A stretch of DNA of 50,537 nucleotides from Streptomyces sp. WZ.A104 (GTDB lineage Bacteria; Actinomycetota; Actinomycetes; Streptomycetales; Streptomycetaceae): positions 1-50,537 of the forward strand of contig NZ_NWVL01000060.1 of the NCBI RefSeq assembly GCF_002382885.1, read 5' to 3'. Positions within the stretch are counted from its first letter, which is position 1. The number at the start of each line of letters is the position of its first letter. The notes beneath the pieces were generated by a model that saw only the letters and a program-made list of their open reading frames with translations, did no database searches and was not told where the DNA came from. The translations under genes were made by a program, and so were the position numbers. Below are positions 8,530 to 16,988 of this stretch, in pieces.

Positions 8530-9130
8530 TCGCGTCCGCTGCGTGCCCAGTGCGGCCCGAGCGCCCCGTGCCGGCCTCGTACCGGCCTCGTACCGGCCGA
8601 GGATCAGCACCGCGTTGTTGCCCGCGAAGGCGAGCGCGTTGTTCTGAACGATGCGCACATCGGCGGGCCGCGCCTCGTTGGGGACCGGGTCCAGACCGCA
8701 GTCCGGGTCGGTCTCCTGATGGTTGATGGTCGGCGGGATGAATTTCTCCGTGATGGCCAGGGCGCAGGCGGCCGAGGCCAGGGCGCTGGCGGCGCCCATG
8801 GTGTGGCCGAGCATCGACTTGATGGAGATGGTCGGCGGCGGCTGTGCGAACACCTGGCGGATGGCTCCCGCCTCCGTCACGTCGTTGGCCTTGGTGCCGG
8901 TGCCGTGCGCCGAGATGAAGTCGATGTCCTCGGGCTTGGGCCCGGCGTTGCGGTGCGCCGCCTCGATGCAGGCGGCGAGGCTGTCCTGGTCCGGGGCCAC
9001 CGGATGGTGGGCGTCGCAGTTCAGCCCGTAGCCGAGCACCTCGGCGTAGATCCGGGCGCCCCGCTCCAGGGCCGAGTCCAGGCTCTCCATGAAGAGGATG
9101 CCCGCGCCCTCCCCGGTGAGGATGCCCTTG
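8530..9130 (-). pseudogene. Beta-ketoacyl synthase, C-terminal half only, frameshifted near its end
   Basis: The frame opens at K-G-I-L-T-G-E-G-A-G-I-L and holds both active-site histidine motifs of ketosynthases, H-G-T-G-T-K-A-N-D (usual T-x-D) and K-S-M-L-G-H-T-M-G-A-A, then N-N-A-V-L-I-L-G-R-Y at the C-terminus. The N-terminal half with the nucleophilic Cys is missing; at about 9130 the sequence switches to a SARP gene. A tandem 11-bp duplication at 8571-8592 shifts the last codons, so the frame has no nearby stop. Family members condense acyl-ACP with malonyl-ACP. This copy cannot be active. Confidence 0.85.
8571..8592. repeat. 11-bp tandem duplication in the ketosynthase remnant
   Basis: CCGGCCTCGTA occurs twice in direct succession. 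Removing one copy lets the ketosynthase frame end in a TGA that overlaps the GTG start of the hydrolase stub as GTGA, the usual spacing for coupled cluster genes. Confidence 0.85.
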
Positions 9131-9698
9131 CGGCCAGCTCCGGCAGCAGTCCGGAGTGCCGCCCCATGCTCAGCTCGACGTCGATGCGCCGCTCCAGGAT
9201 GCCGAGCCTGCTCTCCTCCAGCCGTACCCGCTCCATTTCCAGGAACGTCCCGGCCCGGACGTCGGCCGCGGGCCCCTGCCAGAGGTCGAGCGCCCGGCGG
9301 AACGCCGCCACCGCCCGCTCGTCGTCACCCGCGTCGAACGCCGCCTGCCCCCGGGCCGCGATCCGGTCGTACTCCTGGGCATCGACCGTCCCCGGCAGCA
9401 TCCTGAGCTGGTACCCGCCGTGCTGGTACACGAGGATCTCCTTGGCGACGATGCCGCTGCGGTCCCCGAGCGAGGAGCTGATGAGTCTGCGCAGCTGGAG
9501 GATGTACGTCCGGAGCGTGGTGGACGCGCTGCGCGGCGGATCGTCCTCCCGTATCTCCTCCATGAGCATCGACACCGGCACACCCCGGTTGGCGTGCAGG
9601 GCGAGGAGGGCCAGCAACTGCCGCTGCTTGGCCGCGGTGGGCAGGATCCGAGCCCCTGCCGATTCGGCGTCGAGCGGTCCCAGCAGGCTGATTTCCAT
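9131..9698 (-). pseudogene. SARP-family regulator, N-terminal two thirds, fused to ketosynthase remnant
   Basis: Starts at ATG 9698 with GGAGAC 3 nt upstream. Residues 1-95 are the winged-helix DNA-binding domain (start M-E-I-S-L-L-G-P-L, then K-Q-R-Q-L-L-A-L-L-A-L-H and L-R-T-Y-I-L-Q-L-R). Residues 100-189 begin the BTAD helices (YDRIAARG, ALDLWQGPAADV, LEMERVRLEESR). The reading breaks at L-L-P-E-L-A-A, where BTAD normally continues for about 60 more residues, and runs into a different gene. SARPs activate antibiotic clusters. The DNA-binding half and its promoter appear intact. Confidence 0.85.
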
Positions 9699-9881
9699 GG
9701 TGTCTCCAGATCGGAAGTCGACGGTGGACCCGATGTCCAGACCGTTTCACTCCGCCCGCCCGGGGGAACAGTGCCGCTCTCCTCGATGGCCCATGACCCG
9801 CTCACGACCTGGATCATGAAGAGTTCACCGTCACCCGCCGGAAGCCGCGCAGGACAACCGGTGCCCCGGCGCAGTCGTGGT
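9699..9881. other. 183-bp gap upstream of the SARP fragment
   Basis: Lies between the stop of the secreted hydrolase (9882) and the SARP start, both minus strand. It should hold the SARP promoter. I see no clear hairpin terminator and no other gene. Confidence 0.4.
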
Positions 9882-11417
9882 TCACCGTGTGCGGGGTCGC
9901 TGCTTCTGCCCGGCCGTGGCCCGGCAGGTCAGGTCCTCGGCGGGGAGCCTGCCCGTGGTCAGGTAGACCGTGGCGGCCCTGTCCGCGCAGGCACTGCCGT
10001 CCTGCGCGTAGAGGACGCTGTGTCCCTCGCCGCCGGCGACGGTGAGCATCCGGGAGCCGCGCAGGGCCCGGTGCATGGCCTGAGCGGCGAAGAGAGGCGT
10101 CTGGGAGTCCCACTCGTTCTGCGTGATCAGCGCACCGACCTTGTTGTCGATCCTGGTCTGCGGCTCACTGCCCTGCTCCCAGAAGGCGCAGGGCCTGATG
10201 GCGGCGGCGAAGTCGCCGTACAGCGGATACCGGGCCTTGTCGCGGATCGCCTCGCGGCGGTACTCCTCGGGGTCGTGCGACCAGGTGCGGGTGTCAGCGC
10301 ACATGAAGGACCAGGCGATCGAGGCGTAGTTGTCGTCGGACTCCTGGACCTGGCCGGCCGTGCCGGAAGCACCCGGGTTCCTGCCTTCGGCCGCCTCTTT
10401 CAGTCCGGCGATCCGTTCGGCGGCCTTCCGGACGTGGAAGAACGTGCGGTTGTCGGCACGGATGCCGTCGCCGGTGAGGGTCCGTCCTTCGAAAAGGACG
10501 GGCTCGCGGTTGGCCCGCGCGATCAGGTCCCAGTAGGACTTGCGGACCTCGGCCGGAGTGCCGCCCAGCCCGTAGGCCGTGTGCCGGCGGGCGGTCCATG
10601 CGGCCCACCGCGTGAACGCCTGCTCGGCCGCCTTCGCCATGTCCTGGAACATTCCCCGGTAGATCCGGGTGGGGTCGGTCGCGCTGTCCAGCACGATCCG
10701 GTCGGCCCGCTGGGGGAACAACTGCATGTAGACAGCGCCGAGGTAGGTGCCGTAGGAGATCCCCAGGTAGGAGATTCTCCTCTCGCCCAGCGCGGCGCGG
10801 ATGACGTCCATGTCACGGGCGCTGTTGCGGGTGGTGAGGTGTGCCAGCTCGTCACCGGCCCTGGCCCGGCACTTCCCGGCGATGGTACGGGCCCGGTCCA
10901 CGTCCTTCGCGAAGGTCTCCGCCTTGTACGGCTGGTCGGCCTGTTCCCCTGCGGTCAGCCCGCAGGCGACGGGAGAGCTCTGCCCGGCGCCCCTCAGATC
11001 GAAGCCGACGAGGTCGTACCGCCGTTTCACTTCCGCGGGGAACTTCATGAGCGGGTCGACAGGGAGCCGCAGCCCCGGTACGCCGGGGCCTCCCGGGTTG
11101 AGCAGCAGAACGCCGTGACGTGACGTCGCGCTGCCCGCCTTCAGCCGGGATATCGCGAGGCCGATCGTCCGGCCGCCGGGGTCGCTGTAGTCCAGCGGCA
11201 CCCTGAGCGTCGCGCACTGGAAGTTGTCCGGGCCCTTCGCGTCGCAGCGTTTCCACTGGAGCTTCTGCTGCGTGTACCGCCGCAGAGGGTCCTTGGCGGG
11301 GGAGGCGTCGAATGCCGTGGACGCGGTGAAGGTCGTCGCGGGTGCCGACGCCGAAAGCACGACCGCCGCGAGGCCGGCGGCGAGTAGGGGGGCCTTACGG
11401 TTTGATCTGCTTCGCAC
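9882..11417 (-). CDS. Secreted alpha/beta hydrolase, tripeptidyl aminopeptidase type
   Basis: 511 residues from GTG 11417, with AAGGA about 11 nt upstream. A Sec signal peptide covers about 1-35 (A-P-A-T-T-F). Core: L-L-L-N-P-G-G-P-G (oxyanion hole), L-V-G-F-D-L-R-G-A-G-Q-S-S-P, nucleophile S221 in G-I-S-Y-G-T-Y-L-G, acid at about D437 and His at about 466 (GEGHSVL). The C-terminal TAP-like segment with conserved Cys residues is present. This matches Streptomyces SlpD/SlpE-like and Tap mycelial peptidases that clip N-terminal tripeptides or small esters. It lies 62 bp after a small membrane protein on the same strand. Confidence 0.85.
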   Translation of the reverse strand: MRSRSNRKAPLLAAGLAAVVLSASAPATTFTASTAFDASPAKDPLRRYTQQKLQWKRCDAKGPDNFQCATLRVPLDYSDPGGRTIGLAISRLKAGSATSRHGVLLLNPGGPGVPGLRLPVDPLMKFPAEVKRRYDLVGFDLRGAGQSSPVACGLTAGEQADQPYKAETFAKDVDRARTIAGKCRARAGDELAHLTTRNSARDMDVIRAALGERRISYLGISYGTYLGAVYMQLFPQRADRIVLDSATDPTRIYRGMFQDMAKAAEQAFTRWAAWTARRHTAYGLGGTPAEVRKSYWDLIARANREPVLFEGRTLTGDGIRADNRTFFHVRKAAERIAGLKEAAEGRNPGASGTAGQVQESDDNYASIAWSFMCADTRTWSHDPEEYRREAIRDKARYPLYGDFAAAIRPCAFWEQGSEPQTRIDNKVGALITQNEWDSQTPLFAAQAMHRALRGSRMLTVAGGEGHSVLYAQDGSACADRAATVYLTTGRLPAEDLTCRATAGQKQRPRTR

Positions 11418-11479
11418 GGTGATGTTCGTCCTTGTAGAGGAGAGTGGGCAGCCGACCGGTGAGGGAAGGGGAAGGCCGT

Positions 11480-11917
11480 TCAGTCCCCGTTCAGGTGCGC
11501 GCGGACGCACTGCGTGTACTGCTGGAAGCTGTCGGGCTGGTAGCACTCCTGCGTCTTGTTCGCGTACCAGACCATGAAGACGGCGACCAGCCCGGACACC
11601 ACGATCGCGAGGGACGACGTCACCACGGCGGTGACGGCCTTGCCCCGGCCCGCACCAGTCCGCTCGGCCGCTGTCAGCGCGGCGATGCCCAGGATCAGGC
11701 CGATCACCGAGAGCAGGCCCCCGATGAAGACGACCGAGGTGCACAGGCTGATGACGCCCAGCGTCAGGGCGGCCGTGGCCAGGCTGTTCCTCGGTGCCGT
11801 CGGGCCCGGTGCCATTCCGTTCGGTGCCATTCGGTTCGGTGCCGTCCGATTCCGTACGGCCTGATCCTGAGCGGACACCGCGTGGTTCGGCGGCGTCTCG
11901 ATTCCCTGAGCGTCCAT
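11480..11917 (-). CDS. DUF4190-like small membrane protein
   Basis: 145 residues from ATG 11917, GGAAGGA upstream. A Pro/Asn-rich cytoplasmic start contains repeated M-A-P-N units (repeat at 11801-11840), followed by two hydrophobic segments (about 47-75 and 90-112) and a short outer tail with two Cys (QECYQPDSFQQYTQCV) that may pair. The L-G-V-I-S-L-C...I-L-G-I-A-A-L motif fits DUF4190 proteins of actinobacteria, whose role is unknown. It precedes the secreted hydrolase and could be cotranscribed. Confidence 0.7.
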   Translation of the reverse strand: MDAQGIETPPNHAVSAQDQAVRNRTAPNRMAPNGMAPGPTAPRNSLATAALTLGVISLCTSVVFIGGLLSVIGLILGIAALTAAERTGAGRGKAVTAVVTSSLAIVVSGLVAVFMVWYANKTQECYQPDSFQQYTQCVRAHLNGD

Positions 11918-12060
11918 CAGCCCGTCCTTCCGTCCTGCCAGCCGGTGAGGGTTCGATTCTGGTTTCGGGGGCCCACGGGCACATCGCGGGAAGGCGGGAG
12001 AATGCGCTCCCCCGATCGGGGGAGGCCGCCGGTGGGACGTCCGGTCATACTTGCCTGACC

Positions 12061-13329
12061 ATGCTCAGAGGAATCCGGTCGCTGCTGCGCGGCTCCACGT
12101 ACGCGGGTGCCCTGTTCGCCTATTGCGGCGCGTTGGCGAGCCTTCCCCTGCTGCCTGTCGCGGCGCTGCCGGCGATGGCGTGGTCATCGGCTTCAGCGGG
12201 AGTGCGGTTCGCTCTGACCGTGCTGGTTTGGTCCGTACTGATCGCGGTGATCGGGCTGGCCCGTACCACGCGGCGGGTGCTGATCGCCTGCGCCCGGCGG
12301 ATGCTGGGGGTGCCGTTGCCTGATCCTGTGGTCGAGCGTCGGCGCACGGGCTCGCCTGGTGACGGCTCTTCCATGGCGTCGGGCGCCGACCGCCTGCGGA
12401 CCCCGCTCTGGCTGCTGTCGCAGGTGGCGCTGGGGTGGGCGGGGGCGCAGCTGAGCGTCCTGCTGTTCGTCGCGGGCCTGCTGCTTCCCGGCGGTTGGGC
12501 GGGCGCCGAGGCCGGGTTGAGTGTGAACGGCTGGACGCTGCGGGCGGATAGCGGCTGGCAGAGCTGGGCGGCGGCGCTTTTCTGTCTGCTGCTGGCGGCG
12601 GCTCTGTGCCTGGCGGTGACGCACGCCCTGCGGTGGCTGGCCCCCAGGCTGCTGGGCCCGTCGTCGGCCGAGCGGCTCGCGCTGGCCGCCGAGCGGGAGC
12701 GGGCACTGGCCGAACGCAACAGGCTGGCCCACGAGTTGCACGACTCGATCGGGCACACGCTGACGTCCGCCACGATCCAGGCGGCGGTGGCGGGCGAGGT
12801 GCTCGGCGCCGACCCGGTGGCGGCCCGGGCCGCCCTGCGCAGCATCGAGGAGTCGACCCGGGCCGCCCTTGAGGATCTGGACTACGTGCTGGGCATGCTC
12901 CGCGAGGAGAAGGCGGGAACGGCCCCGGCCCGGGCCCTGTGCGACCTGCCCGAGCTGTTCGACCGCATGCGGCACGCGGGCGCGGAGGTGGAGCCTGAGA
13001 TGTCGGGCGACTGTGCGCAGGTGCGGGGGACGCTGTCCCGGGCGGCGTACCGCATTCTCCAGGAAGGCCTGACGAACGCGCTGCGGCACGGAGCGGGCGG
13101 CCCGATCCGGGTCAGGGTGGCGACCGCACCGGACTCGCTGGAGCTCCACGTGGTCAACCGGACCGGAGCCGGGAGCGCCGTGACCCGGGGCGCCTTCCCG
13201 ACGTCCGGGCACGGCCTGCCCGGCCTCTTTGAGCGCGTGCGGCTGCTGAACGGCGAAATGGAGGCCGGTCCGGAAGGCCCGGAGCACTGGCGGCTCACGG
13301 TCCGGCTGCCGGTGCGCTTGCCTGTGTGA
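12061..13329 (+). CDS. NarL-type sensor histidine kinase (HisKA_3)
   Basis: 422 residues from ATG 12061; the ribosome site is weak. Four hydrophobic segments lie at about 18-40, 50-68, 115-145 and 168-190. The dimerisation domain begins near 205 with A-E-R-N-R-L-A-H-E-L-H-D-S-I-G-H-T-L, phospho-acceptor H227. The ATPase domain has Y-R-I-L-Q-E-G-L-T-N-A-L-R-H-G (N-box) and a G-H-G-L-P-G-L-F-E-R-V G2 box. G1 is degenerate (V-V-N-R-T-G), common in this family. Its GTG-overlapping partner regulator is broken, so this kinase is now an orphan. Confidence 0.85.
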   Translation: MLRGIRSLLRGSTYAGALFAYCGALASLPLLPVAALPAMAWSSASAGVRFALTVLVWSVLIAVIGLARTTRRVLIACARRMLGVPLPDPVVERRRTGSPGDGSSMASGADRLRTPLWLLSQVALGWAGAQLSVLLFVAGLLLPGGWAGAEAGLSVNGWTLRADSGWQSWAAALFCLLLAAALCLAVTHALRWLAPRLLGPSSAERLALAAERERALAERNRLAHELHDSIGHTLTSATIQAAVAGEVLGADPVAARAALRSIEESTRAALEDLDYVLGMLREEKAGTAPARALCDLPELFDRMRHAGAEVEPEMSGDCAQVRGTLSRAAYRILQEGLTNALRHGAGGPIRVRVATAPDSLELHVVNRTGAGSAVTRGAFPTSGHGLPGLFERVRLLNGEMEAGPEGPEHWRLTVRLPVRLPV

Positions 13330-13555
13330 TCGCCTTACCGGCGAGCGCGGAGGTCGCGACAGGCCTCGACGCGAGGGCGGCCGTCACCACTGACACCGTC
13401 GGCGATTTCCGGCGCACCACCCTGCCGATCGCGTACGACGACGAGGTGACCCGCAGCGGTCTGCGCACGCTGTTCGGCATGCACACAGCCCGGAATCGCC
13501 GTCGTCGGGGAGGCCGTCGACGGAATCGAAGCAGTCGAGCGGGCGCGGCTGCCGC
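13326..13555 (+). pseudogene. NarL/LuxR-type response regulator remnant
   Basis: A GTG at 13326 overlaps the kinase stop. From about 13420 one frame reads L-P-I-A-Y-D-D-E-V-T-R-S-G-L-R-T-L-F-G, the start of a receiver domain with its acidic pair. After about 13489 the similarity continues in another frame as G-I-A-V-V-G-E-A-V-D-G-I-E-A-V-E-R-A-R. It then ends near 13555, where the convergent gene begins. The phospho-acceptor Asp and the HTH are missing. One frameshift and one truncation are therefore visible. Confidence 0.75.
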
Positions 13556-13559
13556 TGCC

Positions 13560-14120
13560 TCATCCGCTGTGCCGGAAGCCCCTGCCGGTGCGGTCGAGGG
13601 GGTCGGGCGAGAGGCCGAGGAAGCGGTCGCGGAGGGTGTCCCAGGTGGTGAGCCGGGTGAAGTCGGGGGTGTCGAGGATCTCCTGGCGGTCGGTGAGGAA
13701 GGGGTTCGGCAGCAGCACGGTCATCATCTGCTCGTCGCGGCCGTTGAACAGGCGGGCTCCCCAGCTGACGGGGGCTCCGTCGGAGCCGAGGCTGCGGTAG
13801 AGCTCGGCGCGGGAGCAGCGTCGGATGCGGCCGAGTTCGGGCCCGGAGGCGGTGTGCTCGCCGATGCACAGGTGGAAGTGCCAGGCGCCGAAGTCGACGG
13901 TGGCGTACCCGTCGTTCATGGTGATGGCGGTGGGCGCGCAGGGGGCGCCGACCTCCCAGGCGGCACCTTCGATGATGGGCCCGAAGTGGATGTGCTGCCA
14001 GTGGTCGGTGAAGACGGTGGTGACGAGGTCGAGGAGGGTGGCCTCGTCTGCCGGGAGGGGCCAGACATGCTGGGTGCCGCCGCCGGGGGTCTCGATGACG
14101 GTCGGGTCGGTGGTGGTCAT
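13560..14120 (-). CDS. Conserved protein of unknown function in the corrinoid/iron uptake operon
   Basis: 186 residues from ATG 14120, overlapping the stop of the FhuF-like gene (ATGA). No signal peptide or membrane segment. Notable are an H-W-Q-H-I-H-F-G-P-I-I-E-G cluster near 40, V-D-F-G-A-W-H-F-H-L-C-I-G-E-H near 75 and C-S-R-A-E-L-Y. The His/Cys-rich core suggests a metal or cofactor site. I do not recognise the family by name. As last gene of the riboswitch operon it may handle imported metal or corrinoid in the cytoplasm. Confidence 0.7.
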   Translation of the reverse strand: MTTTDPTVIETPGGGTQHVWPLPADEATLLDLVTTVFTDHWQHIHFGPIIEGAAWEVGAPCAPTAITMNDGYATVDFGAWHFHLCIGEHTASGPELGRIRRCSRAELYRSLGSDGAPVSWGARLFNGRDEQMMTVLLPNPFLTDRQEILDTPDFTRLTTWDTLRDRFLGLSPDPLDRTGRGFRHSG

Positions 14121-14836
14121 GAGGCCGTCTCCTTGGGGTTGAGGACGCAGTCGCCGCAGATGCCCGCTCCCGGCACGCGGTAGTACAGGCAGCAGTTGCG
14201 GCGGCGGAAGGCGAGCGGCCCGGCCGGGGTGGGGCGGCAGGTTCCGGCCCCCGCCAGCGGAGGCCGGTCCAGCAGCGCGTGGACGAGGGGGATGACAGGG
14301 TAAGGGGCGTGCGGCTCCCTGGCGATCAGGACGCGGTGGGCTCCGACCAGCGCGGAGGCGGCGTTGCCGCGCAGGGTGTGCGGGGAGACGCCGGACACGC
14401 GCCGTACGGCGTCGGCCCAGGCGGTCAGGTTCCGCACGGCGACGGTGTGGCGCAGAGCCGGGAGCGGCTCCTGGTCCACCTCCCGCGGGTCGGGCAGCCA
14501 CAGGTCGGGAGGACCGGATGCGGGCAGGCGCCACCACAGCCGGTCCGGCCCCAGATCGGGGACGCGGCCGGTGAGCGCGGCGCCTGCCAGGGCGATCGAC
14601 CAGAGCCGGGAGGCGGTGCCCAGGTGCAGGGTGGAGGCGGCCACCCTGGGCTGGTCGGTGCCCAGCCGACCGGCGACGACCCGCAGGCACTCCGCCAGCG
14701 CGTCCGAGTCGCCGTACAGCTCCGTCATCGGCCGGAAACGGCCGCCCGGGGGGCAGGCCCCGGTGGCCACGGCGAAGTACGGTCCGATGCCGGAGATCCG
14801 CGCCAGGACGCTGGGGGTGATGGCCGCGGTCACCAT
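14117..14836 (-). CDS. FhuF-like (2Fe-2S) ferric/corrinoid reductase
   Basis: 239 residues from ATG 14836; a GTG at 14833 that overlaps the ATPase stop as GTGA is equally possible. The C-terminus carries the FhuF signature C-C-x10-C-x2-C (CCLYYRVPGAGICGDC). The body has the helical FhuF-like pattern with T-L-H-L-G-T-A-S-R-L-W-S near 95 and G-N-A-A-S-A-L-V-G-A near 180. FhuF proteins reduce metal in imported ferric siderophores. Placed behind a cobalamin riboswitch, it might instead reduce the cobalt of an imported corrinoid; that is inference. Confidence 0.82.
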   Translation of the reverse strand: MVTAAITPSVLARISGIGPYFAVATGACPPGGRFRPMTELYGDSDALAECLRVVAGRLGTDQPRVAASTLHLGTASRLWSIALAGAALTGRVPDLGPDRLWWRLPASGPPDLWLPDPREVDQEPLPALRHTVAVRNLTAWADAVRRVSGVSPHTLRGNAASALVGAHRVLIAREPHAPYPVIPLVHALLDRPPLAGAGTCRPTPAGPLAFRRRNCCLYYRVPGAGICGDCVLNPKETAS

Positions 14837-15900
14837 GTCCGTACCGTCCGCGTCAGCTCGTGGAAGCTGCGGGTGTGGACGACCTGCCCGTCCGGTCCGG
14901 TGAGGGTGAGCCGTTCCCCTCCGTCGCAGCTCACCCGCGTGAGCGCGCCCGGAGCGCCCGGTTCCGCGACGGCCAGTCCTTCCCGGGCCAGGGCCCGTTC
15001 GAGGAGCGGGAGCACATCGGGTGCCGCATCCACCGCTACGGCGGCCCGCGCGGTGCGGCGCAGTCCGAAGCTGCCGGAGACCGGGTCGAAGGCGAGGTGG
15101 TCGGCGTCGAAGGCGGCGGCGACGGCTCCGCCGCGGATCAGGTCCTCGGGCGCCCCCGCGTGGACGCGGGAGTCGCGGTCGACGAGCCATACGGCGTCGG
15201 CCACGCGCAGCGCCAGCTCCAGGTCGTGCGTACTGACCACGACGGTGAGGCCCTTGTCCCGGGCGAGGTCGCGCAGCAGCACGGTGAGCGCCACGCGTGA
15301 GGGCACGTCGAGGAAGGCGGTCGGCTCGTCGAGGAGGACGACCTCGGGTTCCTGGGCCAGCGCCCGCGCGGTCAGGACGCGCTGGCGTTCGCCGTCGGAG
15401 AGTTCGGCGGCGGCACGGTCCGCCAGGTGCTCCGCGCCCACCGCCTTCAGCGCCCACTCGACGGCCGCGTGGTCCGCGGCGGTCAGGCGGCCGGTGAACC
15501 CGGTGTGCGGGTGGCGGCCGAGCCCGGCCAGTTCGCGTACGGACAGCAGCCCGGGGTCCACCCGGTCGGTCAGGACGACGGCAAGCCGTCGCGCGAGAGA
15601 AGCCGGCTGCCGGTGCGTCAGGTCCGCCCCGCCGATGCGTATCCGACCGCCGAGCGGCGGCAGGAGTCCGCACAGGGTCCGCAGCAGCGTGGACTTGCCC
15701 GCGCCGTTGGGCCCGAGCAGTACGGTCAGTTCGCCGGCCCGCGCCTCCAGTTCGAGCCCCGACAGTACGGCCCGGCCCGCTCCCCGTCGGCGCGGTGACC
15801 GGGTGCGGTAGCCGACGGCGAGCCCCTGGGTGGCCAGGCCGCCGGGGCGGTCCGGTCCGTCGGCCGTTTCCGTGACGGGTTCGGTCAGCGTGTCGGTCAC
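14830..15900 (-). CDS. FecE/BtuD-type ABC transporter ATPase
   Basis: 356 residues from GTG 15900, overlapping the permease stop (GTGA). Walker A at 63-71 (GPNGAGKST), signature L-S-D-G-E-R-Q-R (a variant of LSGGQ), Walker B V-V-L-L-D-E-P-T and switch His in S-T-H-D. A C-terminal extension of about 90 residues follows F-G-L-R-R, longer than typical FecE/BtuD. It powers uptake through the adjacent permease. The extension is of unknown purpose. Confidence 0.88.
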   Translation of the reverse strand: MTDTLTEPVTETADGPDRPGGLATQGLAVGYRTRSPRRRGAGRAVLSGLELEARAGELTVLLGPNGAGKSTLLRTLCGLLPPLGGRIRIGGADLTHRQPASLARRLAVVLTDRVDPGLLSVRELAGLGRHPHTGFTGRLTAADHAAVEWALKAVGAEHLADRAAAELSDGERQRVLTARALAQEPEVVLLDEPTAFLDVPSRVALTVLLRDLARDKGLTVVVSTHDLELALRVADAVWLVDRDSRVHAGAPEDLIRGGAVAAAFDADHLAFDPVSGSFGLRRTARAAVAVDAAPDVLPLLERALAREGLAVAEPGAPGALTRVSCDGGERLTLTGPDGQVVHTRSFHELTRTVRTW

Positions 15901-16988
15901 GAGGCCACTCCTTGTACGCCGCGGCGGCTGCGGATCAGGAACGCGATGACGACGGGTGCGCCGAACAGTGAGGTGATGGCGTTGAGCGGCAGCACGGAGT
16001 CCGTACCGGGCGGCTGGCTCAGCAGGGCGCACGCCAGGGCGAGGAAGGCGCCGGCGAGCATCGACGCCGGGATGAGCACCCGGTGGTCCGAGGTCCCCAG
16101 CGCCACCCGCGTCAGATGCGGGACGGCCAGGCCCAGGAAGGCGACGGGTCCGCAGAACGCGGTCGCCGCGCCCGCCAGCAGGGAGGTGCCGAGCAGTGCC
16201 AGATCGCGGCTCCGTCGTACGTTCAGCCCCATGGTGCGGGCGTAGTCCTCGCCGAGCAGCAGGGCGTTCAGCCGCTTGGCGGTGAGCAGAGCGGTCAGCA
16301 GTCCCGCGCCGACGACGGGCAGCATGACCTGGAGGTCGGGCCAGGTCGTGGCGCTGAAGCTGCCCAGGCCCCACATGACGAACTGCTGGGCGCGTTCGGG
16401 CCGGGCGTAGACGAGCATCACGCCGACCACCGCGGTGGCTGCCGAGCCGATCATGACGCCGATGACGAGCAGGGTGACGGCCGACTGCACCCACCGGGAG
16501 AGGAGCAGGACGAGGGCCAGCACGGCGGCGGCGCCGAGCGAGGCGGCCAGTACGACACCCACGCGCCCCAGCCCGGCCAGGTTCCCGGTGAAGCTCCCGG
16601 CGACCCCGCCGGTGCCGACGACCACGGCGGCGACACCCATGCTGGCGCCCGAACTCACCCCGAGGGAAAACGGGTCGGCCAGCGCGTTGCGGAACAGGGT
16701 CTGCATCTGCACCCCCGCCACCGCGAGGGCGGCACCGACGGCGGTGGCGGTCAGCGCGCGCGGCAGCCGGACCTGCTCGACGATCACCGTCCACCGCGGG
16801 TCCTCGGCGGTGCCGCCGAACAGGACCCGCACCACCTCCGCCACCGGCACCGGGTGGGAGCCGGTCGCGATGGTGAGGACGAACAGCGCGGCGGTACCCG
16901 CCCCGAGGGCCAGGACGACGGCGAGGCGCCGGCGTCCTGGCCGTACCGCCGGTCGGGCTTCCGGAGCGGTTGCCGTGCAGGTCGTCAT
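15897..16988 (-). CDS. FecCD/BtuC-family ABC transporter permease
   Basis: 363 residues from ATG 16988, overlapping the binding-protein stop (ATGA). About ten membrane helices. Family marks: R-L-P-R-A-L-T-A-x-x-V-G-A-A-L-A-V-A-G near 75, the N-A-L-A-D-P-F-S-L-G-V-S-S-G-A motif near 100, and G-P-V-A-F-L-G-L-A-V-P-H-L-T-R near 275, the loop that contacts the ATPase. It forms the channel for iron-siderophore or corrinoid import. Confidence 0.9.
   Translation of the reverse strand: MTTCTATAPEARPAVRPGRRRLAVVLALGAGTAALFVLTIATGSHPVPVAEVVRVLFGGTAEDPRWTVIVEQVRLPRALTATAVGAALAVAGVQMQTLFRNALADPFSLGVSSGASMGVAAVVVGTGGVAGSFTGNLAGLGRVGVVLAASLGAAAVLALVLLLSRWVQSAVTLLVIGVMIGSAATAVVGVMLVYARPERAQQFVMWGLGSFSATTWPDLQVMLPVVGAGLLTALLTAKRLNALLLGEDYARTMGLNVRRSRDLALLGTSLLAGAATAFCGPVAFLGLAVPHLTRVALGTSDHRVLIPASMLAGAFLALACALLSQPPGTDSVLPLNAITSLFGAPVVIAFLIRSRRGVQGVAS

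Noticed and set aside
7525..9090. 521-codon minus-strand frame as one protein
   Set aside because: Only the first about 170 codons are ketosynthase; the rest is out-of-frame hydrolase DNA and antisense of the GerMN lipoprotein, opened by the 11-bp duplication.
9156..11123. 655-codon plus-strand frame
   Set aside because: Antisense of the SARP fragment and the secreted hydrolase; composition is typical of a high-GC shadow frame.
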